From Mesorhizobium sp. DCY119 (lineage in GTDB: Bacteria > Pseudomonadota > Alphaproteobacteria > Rhizobiales > Rhizobiaceae), in assembly GCF_003590645.1 (NCBI RefSeq), contig NZ_CP031834.1, positions 4,526,501-4,590,500 on the forward strand: a stretch of DNA of 64,000 nt, in the 5' to 3' direction. Position numbers and translations under genes: made by a program. The notes under the pieces are model-generated. The model was not told the origin of the DNA, did no database searches, and worked only from the letters and a program-made list of their open reading frames with translations. Of this stretch, positions 10,154-16,778 are shown one piece after another; positions within the stretch are counted from its first letter, which is position 1, and every line of letters starts with the position of its first letter.

Positions 10154-10406
10154 CCGGCATGGATCCGTCGCAAGAGCGACCCCCGCATGCGCTTCGCTCA
10201 TGCTGCGCCCGGGATGACGAACTGCATGTTAGGTCTTCGCTAATCGTCAACGCTGGCTCGCGGCTGTTACGTCTCCGGCGTGGTAGCCGCGCCTGCTGTG
10301 CGGCAACAACGTTTGCGATTAGCGGTGACACCCCTCTCTTCGTCATCCCGGGCGGAGCATGAGCGAAGCGCATGCGGGGGTCGCTCTTGCGACGGATCCA
10401 TGCCGG
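10154..10406. repeat. 67-base inverted repeat pair
   Basis: The arms at 10154-10220 and 10340-10406 are reverse complements with one mismatch over 67 bases, separated by 119 bases. They carry the GGATCCGTCGC, GCATGCGCTTCGCTCATGC and CCCGGGATGAC blocks. The last of these also ends the repeats at 25527-25660 and 52483-52604. There is no gene or transposase between the arms. Confidence 0.9.
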
Positions 10407-10699
10407 AACGGAGAAGAGCTTCGGCGGTGCAGACTGCAACAGCGTCAGGGCCGGGCCACGCCAGACGATGCGCTGACCAATAGATCCCGGATAACCTCCG
10501 CTCCGCTCCGGTTTCCGGGATGACGATTTCACGGCTATCACCGCTAATCTCTCAGAGTTGATGACGCATTGCGTCCCTCGTCACCAATCGTAAACGCCGG
10601 CCATGCCGCGATAGCTCGGCTGGCGCCCAACACTTTGGTGCGATGGACAAGACCTGCAGGGTTCGATACGCCTCATGAAGCAATCAGTCGGAGGACATC

Positions 10700-11152
10700 A
10701 TGGCCCTGATTATCGAAGGCGAGGAACAGATCGCGGCACCCGTGCAGAAAGTTTGGGAAGCGCTGAACGACCCGGCGGTTCTCAAGGAATGCATTCCCGG
10801 CTGCCAAAGCCTGGAAATGAAGACGCCGACCGACATGGCCGCCACGGTGGTGTTGAAGATTGGCCCGATCAAGGCGACATTCGCCGGCGAGGTGACGCTG
10901 AAGAACCTGAAGCCGCCGCACTCCTACACCATTCAGGGCGAGGGCAAGGGCGGCATTGCCGGTTTCGCCAAGGGCGGCGCGGATGTGACGCTGACCGAGG
11001 ATGGCGCGAACTCCACCCTCCTCAAATATGAGGCCAAGGCAGATGTCGGCGGCAAGATCGCACAGCTTGGCAGCCGATTGATCACCTCGACGTCGAAGAA
11101 GCTGGCAGGGCAGTTCTTTTCGAGTTTCAATGAGAAGGTGAGCGCCGGGTAA
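10700..11152 (+). CDS. CoxG-like SRPBCC-fold protein (CO dehydrogenase subunit G family)
   Basis: This 150-residue protein starts MALIIEGEEQIAAPVQKVWEALND, the typical beginning of the CoxG family. GCIPGC-type sequence (KECIPGCQSLE) follows at about residues 29-39. Members are START/SRPBCC-fold helpers, originally linked to CO dehydrogenase maturation and membrane attachment. No coxMSL genes are nearby, so it is a stand-alone member of unknown substrate. GGAGG lies about 8 bases before the start. Confidence 0.85.
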   Translation: MALIIEGEEQIAAPVQKVWEALNDPAVLKECIPGCQSLEMKTPTDMAATVVLKIGPIKATFAGEVTLKNLKPPHSYTIQGEGKGGIAGFAKGGADVTLTEDGANSTLLKYEAKADVGGKIAQLGSRLITSTSKKLAGQFFSSFNEKVSAG

Positions 11153-11255
11153 CGGTTCGCTCCGGCAAGATTGCCGATTTTGTGAACTGCCGGATTACTT
11201 TTGAGCCTTGTCTGGCTGGACGTAGCCTGATCGTCTCTTCTTCGTGAGGTGAAAC

Positions 11256-11549
11256 ATGCGAGTTATCGTCCTTTCGGCAACAGGCTTTCTTTTGCTGGCC
11301 ATAGCCGGCTGTGTCAGCGCGCAAGATCAACCTGATCAACAGGCGGCAGCCCCGCAGTCGCAGCAGCAAGACCAGCAGACCGCCAATGCCGAGTCCGCCA
11401 ATACGGATGTGGACCACGACAAGACGTTAAGCACTCAGCGGCAAGGCAACGATCGCTATCCGGTTTGCAGCCCCATGGATTCGAACAACCATCTGGATGT
11501 TTCCACGGGGAAGTTCGTCGGTCCCAGCTGCCAGATGGAAGCTGACTGA
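11256..11549 (+). CDS. Small Gln-rich putative lipoprotein
   Basis: This 97-residue protein has an N-terminal hydrophobic segment ending in the lipobox IAGC, so Cys19 would be lipidated. A Gln/Ala/Asp-rich low-complexity stretch follows at residues 23-50. The C-terminal part contains three features: RYPVCSPMD, a region around residue 85, and SCQMEAD. Two Cys in the mature part could form a disulfide. GTGAGG sits upstream. I do not recognise the family. An outer-membrane or periplasmic location is inferred from the lipobox. Confidence 0.7.
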   Translation: MRVIVLSATGFLLLAIAGCVSAQDQPDQQAAAPQSQQQDQQTANAESANTDVDHDKTLSTQRQGNDRYPVCSPMDSNNHLDVSTGKFVGPSCQMEAD

Positions 11550-11589
11550 TCGGGTGATTTTGCAGGCTGCACTGCTGAGCGCGTAGCGT

Positions 11590-11705
11590 CTTCCTCCCTC
11601 CGGAGGGAGAGGAAGGGCGTCAAGCTTTGTCGGCTCGCGCCTTCCCTCTCCCCCGTCGAACGAGGGAGAGCTGATCCGCGAAGCGGATCGGAGTGGGGGT
11701 CGACC
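11590..11705. repeat. Imperfect inverted repeats with CTCCCTC/GAGGGAG blocks
   Basis: Two short palindromic units lie here: CTCCCTCCGGAGGGAG near 11594-11609, and CCCTCTCCCCC with CGAGGGAGAG near 11644-11670. The tail reads GATCGGAGTGGGGG. This resembles the CCACTCCG-bearing pair at 39398-39544. It lies between the lipoprotein gene and the 3' end of mrp. Confidence 0.6.
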
Positions 11706-11709
11706 AGCG

Positions 11710-12888
11710 TTACTCGAAAACGATGCTCGGCACAGCGGCCTCAGCTGCCCCGCGTTCTTCGTTGACCCGCTCCCAGACCTTCGAGGCGATGCCGCGGTAG
11801 ATCTTCGCTTCCGGTCCCTCGGGCTTCGACACCACGACCGGCGTGCCGGCGTCAGACGTTTCGCGGATTTCCATCTGCAGCGGCACTTCGCCAAGGAAGG
11901 TGACGCCGAGGCGTTCGGCTTCCTTCCTCGCGCCGCCATGACCGAAGATGTCGTAGCGTTTGCCGGTGTCGGGAGCGATGAAGTAGCTCATATTCTCGAC
12001 GATGCCGAGCAGCGGCACATCGACCTTCTTGAACATGTTCAGACCCTTGCGGGCATCGATCAGCGCCAGGTCCTGCGGCGTCGAGACGATGACGGCGCCG
12101 GCCAACGGCACCTGCTGGGCCATGGTGAGTTGCGCGTCGCCGGTGCCGGGCGGCATGTCGACCACCAGCACGTCGAGCGGACCCCATTCGACCTCGCGCA
12201 GCATCTGGGTGAGTGCCGACATGACCATCGGCCCGCGCCAGATCATCGGCGTTTCCTCATCGACGAGGAAACCCATCGACATGACCTTGAGGCCGTATTT
12301 TTCCATCGGCTTCAGGATCTTGCCGTCGACCGTCTGCGGCCGGCCGTGGAGATCGAGCAGCTTCGGCATGGACGGGCCATAGATGTCGGCGTCGAGCACG
12401 CCGACCTTCAGCCCGTTCGCCGCGAGGCCGAGCGCGATGTTGATGGCGGTGGTCGATTTGCCGACGCCGCCCTTGCCGGATGCGACCGCGATGATCGCCT
12501 CGATGCCCGGCACGCCGCGCTTGCCCGGTTGATGGCCGGCCGGCGCTTGGGGCGCGGGCCGAGCTACCGGAGCGGCAGGAACAGGACGAGGCGCTGCCGG
12601 ACGCGCCGGCGGCGGTGGCGCTTCCATGCCGCCGCCCTTTTTCTCGGCGGTCAGCGCGACAACGGCGCCGGCAACGCCGGGAATGGCACGCACCACGCGT
12701 TCGGCTGCGGCACGCAGCGGCTCCATTTCCTTGGCGCGGGCGGCCGGCACGGTGATGGAGAAGAAGACCTTCTGGTCGGCGATGAAAATCTCGGAAACGA
12801 GACCAAGGCTGACGATATCGCCGGAAAAATCCGGGCCGTTGACCGTCTTCAGCCGTTCGAGAACGATTTCCTTGGTGACAATGGTCAT
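11710..12888 (-). CDS. mrp: Mrp/NBP35-family iron-sulfur cluster carrier ATPase
   Basis: This 392-residue P-loop ATPase (Mrp/ApbC) carries and delivers Fe-S clusters in the cytoplasm. It has an N-terminal MIP18-like domain (about residues 1-90), a Pro/Ala-rich linker (about 95-135), and the deviant Walker A GKGGVGKST near residue 143. DADIYGPSMP and VDMPPGTGDAQ follow. A CxxC cluster site is not obvious in the C-terminal part. The start MTIVTKEIV at 12888 is preferred over a longer frame from 12963 because GGG lies at good spacing and the family begins here. Confidence 0.9.
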   Translation of the reverse strand: MTIVTKEIVLERLKTVNGPDFSGDIVSLGLVSEIFIADQKVFFSITVPAARAKEMEPLRAAAERVVRAIPGVAGAVVALTAEKKGGGMEAPPPPARPAAPRPVPAAPVARPAPQAPAGHQPGKRGVPGIEAIIAVASGKGGVGKSTTAINIALGLAANGLKVGVLDADIYGPSMPKLLDLHGRPQTVDGKILKPMEKYGLKVMSMGFLVDEETPMIWRGPMVMSALTQMLREVEWGPLDVLVVDMPPGTGDAQLTMAQQVPLAGAVIVSTPQDLALIDARKGLNMFKKVDVPLLGIVENMSYFIAPDTGKRYDIFGHGGARKEAERLGVTFLGEVPLQMEIRETSDAGTPVVVSKPEGPEAKIYRGIASKVWERVNEERGAAEAAVPSIVFE

Positions 12889-13002
12889 GGCAGCCCTTTT
12901 CGGTCCTTGGTCGCGTTTCAGATAATGCAGATCACGGCCAGAACCAAGCGCGCAAAACGGCAATCGACTTCGTCGGAAAGCGCGGTCGAGAAAAATGACG
13001 GC

Positions 13003-13302
13003 TCAGGAAGCCAACGCCCTGCGTGCAGCGTCGGGTTCTTTTTCAATGATACGCAACAGCGTTGTCATGGCGGCATCGGGCTTCCTGCGGCCTTGCTCGT
13101 AGGATTCCATCGTACGTGCCGAAATGTGGAATTCCGCCTCGAAAGCCTTGGTGCTGCGCGCCACTCTGCGGCGAATTTCACGAATTCTCTCGGGCGTCAA
13201 AACATCGGCCGGAACTTCATAGCTTTCGACGTCAATCTCGCCGCGAAGATGCGCCGCCATCTCCTCAAAGGCTTCGACGAGATCCGCTCCTACCCTGCTC
13301 AT
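13003..13302 (-). CDS. Antitoxin of a HigBA-like toxin-antitoxin pair (Xre-type HTH)
   Basis: This 99-residue protein carries a helix-turn-helix at about residues 40-95 (REIRRRVARS, then ISARTMESYEQGRRKP), typical of Xre-type antitoxins. It should bind the toxin and repress the operon. Its start overlaps the toxin stop by 4 bases (13299-13302), and the toxin-first order matches HigBA. A candidate operator lies upstream of the toxin. Confidence 0.8.
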   Translation of the reverse strand: MSRVGADLVEAFEEMAAHLRGEIDVESYEVPADVLTPERIREIRRRVARSTKAFEAEFHISARTMESYEQGRRKPDAAMTTLLRIIEKEPDAARRALAS

Positions 13303-13625
13303 TTCCCACTTCCTTTCAAACTGTCGATGGCCGCCAGAATCGCCTTGCGCTGATCGGGGGAGAGATCGTCGCGTTCATTCTTCGGATAGGCCGTCATCAT
13401 ATAGATAGCCGTTTCGACGGCGACATAGTAGATGACCCGCCCGCCGCCGCTCTTGCCTCTTCCCGGCAACGCGAAGCGAGCCTTTCGAACGCCGCGCAGG
13501 CCCTTGATGACGGGATGAGCTTCAGGTGCCGCCGCGAGATCGAGTTCGATGCGCCGCATGGCCGGATCGTCCAGCCCCATCCGTTCCATCGCACGAGTGT
13601 AGGGCTTCAGCCGAACGATCCTCAT
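13299..13625 (-). CDS. RelE/HigB-type toxin
   Basis: This 108-residue basic protein has the RelE/ParE-like pattern of a small mRNA interferase: MRIVRLKPYTRAM, then GVRKARFALPGRGKSGGGRVIYY, then AYPKNERDDLS. The last motif (YxKNExxDLS) is typical of HigB/RelE2 toxins. It is the first gene of the pair and is translationally coupled to the antitoxin. Confidence 0.82.
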   Translation of the reverse strand: MRIVRLKPYTRAMERMGLDDPAMRRIELDLAAAPEAHPVIKGLRGVRKARFALPGRGKSGGGRVIYYVAVETAIYMMTAYPKNERDDLSPDQRKAILAAIDSLKGSGK

Positions 13626-13635
13626 TTCACGATTT

Positions 13636-13666
13636 TACTACAAACGAGAACTACGTCAATGTAGTA
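13636..13666. promoter_or_regulatory. Candidate autoregulatory operator of the toxin-antitoxin operon
   Basis: CTAC-6-GTAG (13651-13664) is a dyad just upstream of the toxin start (13625). An additional TACTAC at 13636-13641 matches GTAGTA at 13661-13666. The position fits repression by the antitoxin. It is short, so chance is possible. Confidence 0.4.
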
Positions 13667-13740
13667 GCAACGATGGAGGAAGCCTGCTCTTGCTTGTTGG
13701 CCGATTTTACCGGACGGTGCCTGCTTCGAGAAAGCAGAAC

Positions 13741-14637
13741 ATGATCGACAAGCTGGAATTCTTCATAGCTCTCGCCAAGCAGCAGCATTTCGGCCGCGCG
13801 GCGGAAGAATGCGGCGTGACGCAGCCGACGCTTTCGGCCGGCATCAAGCAGCTCGAGGAGGCGCTGGGCGTGATGCTGGTGCAGCGCGGTTCGCGCTTCC
13901 AGGGGCTGACGCCGGAAGGCAGCCGCGTGCTGGAATGGGCGCGGCGCATCGTCGGCGATGCCCGCACCATGCGCGAGGAGATGCGCGCGGCGCGCCACGG
14001 ACTTGCCGGCCATGTGCGGATTGCCGCGATCCCGACCGCGCTTGCCATGACGCCGCGCCTGACCACGCCGTTTCGCGAAAAACACCCGGGCGTGACCTTC
14101 TCGATCCTGTCGCGCACGTCGATCGAGGTGCTGACCTTGCTGGAAAACTTCGAGATCGATGTCGGCATCAGCTATCTCGACAACGAGCCGCTGGGGCGCG
14201 TGGCGACCGTGCCGCTCTATTCGGAGCGCTACCAGCTCATCACCGCCGCAGGTAACCCGTTTTCCGAAAGCAAGACTGTGACATGGGCGGAGGTGTCCGC
14301 CTTGCCGCTGTGCCTGCTGACCCCCGACATGCAGAACCGGCGCATCATCAACCAGCATCTCGGCGAGGCCGGCGCGGAAGCGCATCCGACGCTGGAATCG
14401 AACTCGATGATCGTGCTGTTTTCGCATATCCGCACCGGAAAATGGTCCTCGATCATGCCGCTCAACCTTGCCGAGACCTTCGGCTTCGCCGAGCCGATCC
14501 GCGCCATACCCATCGTCGAGCCGGATGCCAGCCATCTCGTTGGACTGGTTGCCGCGCATCGCGAACCGCATACGCCGCTGGTTTCAGCACTGCTGCACCA
14601 GGCCCGGATATTGGCCGCCGATCTTTCCCTTCTTTGA
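13741..14637 (+). CDS. fdsR: LysR-family regulator of formate dehydrogenase
   Basis: This 298-residue LysR regulator has its winged HTH at residues 1-60 (MIDKLEFFIALAKQQHFGRAAEECGVTQPTLS region) and a C-terminal effector domain. It sits directly upstream of, and on the same strand as, the fds operon, as in other proteobacteria where FdsR controls formate dehydrogenase. The start at 13741 is chosen because the family begins with MIDKLEFF; the frame is open from 13690. Its stop codon overlaps a LysR-type dyad. Assignment as FdsR rests on position and family. Confidence 0.85.
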   Translation: MIDKLEFFIALAKQQHFGRAAEECGVTQPTLSAGIKQLEEALGVMLVQRGSRFQGLTPEGSRVLEWARRIVGDARTMREEMRAARHGLAGHVRIAAIPTALAMTPRLTTPFREKHPGVTFSILSRTSIEVLTLLENFEIDVGISYLDNEPLGRVATVPLYSERYQLITAAGNPFSESKTVTWAEVSALPLCLLTPDMQNRRIINQHLGEAGAEAHPTLESNSMIVLFSHIRTGKWSSIMPLNLAETFGFAEPIRAIPIVEPDASHLVGLVAAHREPHTPLVSALLHQARILAADLSLL

Positions 14638-14652
14638 TAGAAATTTCCTATC
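14636..14652. promoter_or_regulatory. LysR-type binding site (FdsR box 1)
   Basis: GATAG-7-CTATC is an inverted repeat containing the T-N11-A pattern of LysR regulators. It overlaps the fdsR stop codon and lies about 85 bases before fdsG. Confidence 0.55.
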
Positions 14653-14707
14653 GTTCAACGAATGAGCTCTATTGATTGAGCTTTTCCGTTTTGATTAGTT
14701 CTAAAGT

Positions 14708-14722
14708 GAGGAAATTTATAGG
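14708..14722. promoter_or_regulatory. Second half-similar site (FdsR box 2)
   Basis: GAGGAAATTTATAGG resembles the reverse complement of box 1 (GGAAATTT followed by TATAG). It lies just upstream of the fdsG ribosome-binding site (AGGGAGGG at 14720-14727), so it could be the activation site next to the promoter. Confidence 0.4.
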
Positions 14723-14733
14723 GAGGGCGCTGC

Positions 14734-15213
14734 ATGTCTATGCAGGCTGCAAGTACCCAGATCGCGTCGCGAGCGGCGGCAATCGTTGACGAGATGAAGG
14801 CGCTCGAAGGCCCTCTCCTGCCCATCCTGCACGAGATCCAGGAAGAATTCGGCCATGTACCGGCCGAAACGCTGCCGATCATCGCCAAAGTGCTGAACAT
14901 CAGCAATGCCGAAGTGCACGGCGTCGTCACTTTCTATCATGATTATCGCAACCATCCGGCCGGTCGCCACGTTTTGAAGGTGTGCCGCGCGGAAGCCTGC
15001 CAGTCGATGGGCGGCGATGCCATCGCGGCCCAGATCAGCCAGGCACTGGGCATCGGCTTCCACGAGACGGCGAAGGACAATTCGGTTACACTGGAGCCGG
15101 TCTATTGCCTCGGCCTTTGCGCCTGTGCGCCCGCCGCCATGCTCGACGGCGAAGTCATTGGCAGGCTTGATGCCGACAAGATCGAAGAGATCGTTCGGGA
15201 GGTACGCTCGTGA
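14734..15213 (+). CDS. fdsG: NAD-dependent formate dehydrogenase gamma subunit
   Basis: This 159-residue NuoE-like subunit carries one [2Fe-2S] cluster in a thioredoxin-like fold. The four ligands are visible: C84 and C89 (VCRAEAC), and C125 and C129 (YCLGLC). It passes electrons between the FMN subunit and the Fe-S chain. A strong AGGGAGGG precedes the ATG. Its stop overlaps the fdsB start (15210-15213, GTGA). The complex oxidises formate to CO2 and reduces NAD+. Confidence 0.95.
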   Translation: MSMQAASTQIASRAAAIVDEMKALEGPLLPILHEIQEEFGHVPAETLPIIAKVLNISNAEVHGVVTFYHDYRNHPAGRHVLKVCRAEACQSMGGDAIAAQISQALGIGFHETAKDNSVTLEPVYCLGLCACAPAAMLDGEVIGRLDADKIEEIVREVRS

Positions 15214-16766
15214 CGGTCACTATCTACATACCCCGCGATTCCGGCGCGCTGGCGCTCGGCGCCGAGAAGGTTGCCAAGGCTGTCGCGCAGGAGATCGAAA
15301 CGCGCGGGCTGGACGCCAAGATCGTGCGCAACGGTTCGCGCGGCCTTTACTGGCTTGAGCCGATGGTGGAAGTGGCGACCGAAGCCGGCCGCGTTGCCTA
15401 CGGCCCGATCTCGGCCAAGGACGTTGCCTCGCTGTTCGACGCAGGCCTGGCCTCGGGTGGCGAGCACAAGCTCTCGCTCGGCGACCCCGAAAAAATTCCG
15501 TTCCTCGCCAAGCAGACCCGCCTCACCTTCGCGCGCTGCGGCATCACCGACCCGCTGTCGCTTGAGGACTACAGGAACCATGGCGGCCTGAAGGGGCTGG
15601 AGAATGCAATTGCAATGACGCCTGCCGATGTCGTCAAGCAGGTGACCGACTCGGGCCTGCGCGGGCGCGGCGGCGCCGGCTTCCCGACCGGCATCAAGTG
15701 GAAGACCGTTCTCGATACGACCGCCGACCGCAAGTACATCGTCTGCAATGCCGACGAGGGCGACTCGGCGACCTTTGCCGACCGCATGATCATGGAGGGC
15801 GATCCTTTCGTGCTGATCGAAGGCATGACGATTGCCGGCATCGCGACGGGTGCGACCAAGGGCTTCGTCTATATCCGCTCGGAATATCCGCATGCGGTGG
15901 CGACGATGCAGAAGGCCGTCGAGGTGGCGCGCAAGGCCGGCGTGCTCGGCGTCAATGTGATGGGCTCGCCCAACGCCTTCGACATGGAAATCCGCGTCGG
16001 CGCAGGTGCTTATGTCTGCGGCGAGGAAACTTCGCTGCTGAACAGCCTGGAAGGCAAGCGCGGCATCGTGCGCGCCAAGCCGCCACTGCCGGCGATCCAG
16101 GGCCTGTTCGGCAAGCCGACCGTCATCAACAATGTGATTTCGCTGGCCTCCGTGCCGATCGTCATGGATCGCGGCGCGCAGCACTACAAGGATTTCGGCA
16201 TGGGCCGCTCGCGCGGCACGATCCCGATCCAGATTGCCGGCAACGCCAAGCATGGCGGGTTGTTCGAGGCAGCCTTTGGCCTGACGCTGGGCGAAATCGT
16301 CGATGAGATCGGAGGCGGTACCGTCACCGGACGCCCGGTCAAGGCGGTGCAGGTCGGCGGACCGCTGGGGGCCTATTTCCCGCGTTCGCTGTTTGACACG
16401 CCGTTCGACTATGAGGCGTTCGCGGCCAAGGATGGCCTGATCGGCCACGCCGGCATCACAGTTTTCGACGACAGCGCCGACATGCTGAAGCAGGCGCGCT
16501 TTGCCATGGAATTCTGCGCCATCGAGTCCTGCGGCAAGTGCACACCCTGCCGCATCGGTTCGACGCGCGGCGTCGAAACCATCGACAAGATCGCGCACAA
16601 TATCGAGCCCGAGAAGAACCTCGCGCTGGTTACTGACCTCTGCAACACGATGAAGTTCGGTTCGCTCTGCGCCCTGGGCGGCTTCACGCCCTACCCGGTG
16701 ATGAGCGCGATCAACCACTTCCCCGAAGATTTCCGGCCGACGCCGGTCGCTCAAGCAGCCGAATAA
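15210..16766 (+). CDS. fdsB: NAD-dependent formate dehydrogenase beta subunit (FMN, NADH site)
   Basis: This 518-residue NuoF-like subunit has an N-terminal NuoE-like thioredoxin domain (residues 1-110). The FMN/NADH-binding loop RGRGGAGFPTG follows at 151-161, with YVCGEETSLLNS near 268. The [4Fe-4S] ligands are C441, C444, C447 (SCGKCTPC) and C487. It starts with GTG at 15210 inside the fdsG stop. This is the NAD-reducing end of the soluble cytoplasmic FdsABG(D) complex. Confidence 0.95.
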   Translation: MTVTIYIPRDSGALALGAEKVAKAVAQEIETRGLDAKIVRNGSRGLYWLEPMVEVATEAGRVAYGPISAKDVASLFDAGLASGGEHKLSLGDPEKIPFLAKQTRLTFARCGITDPLSLEDYRNHGGLKGLENAIAMTPADVVKQVTDSGLRGRGGAGFPTGIKWKTVLDTTADRKYIVCNADEGDSATFADRMIMEGDPFVLIEGMTIAGIATGATKGFVYIRSEYPHAVATMQKAVEVARKAGVLGVNVMGSPNAFDMEIRVGAGAYVCGEETSLLNSLEGKRGIVRAKPPLPAIQGLFGKPTVINNVISLASVPIVMDRGAQHYKDFGMGRSRGTIPIQIAGNAKHGGLFEAAFGLTLGEIVDEIGGGTVTGRPVKAVQVGGPLGAYFPRSLFDTPFDYEAFAAKDGLIGHAGITVFDDSADMLKQARFAMEFCAIESCGKCTPCRIGSTRGVETIDKIAHNIEPEKNLALVTDLCNTMKFGSLCALGGFTPYPVMSAINHFPEDFRPTPVAQAAE

Positions 16767-16778
16767 GGAGACAGGATC

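Larger units (their letters stand above)
9429..10699. other. Gene-free 1.27-kb region with dispersed palindromic repeats
   Basis: No open frame here shows a believable protein. The region contains one copy of a 42-base repeat at 9602-9643 and a 67-base inverted-repeat pair at 10154-10220 and 10340-10406. A further GGATGAC-type fragment lies near 10485-10525. Some frames spanning it merely translate the repeats. Confidence 0.6.

Noticed and set aside
14655-15063. Antisense frames over fdsG
   Set aside because: They are shadow frames with no start signal and no family pattern.
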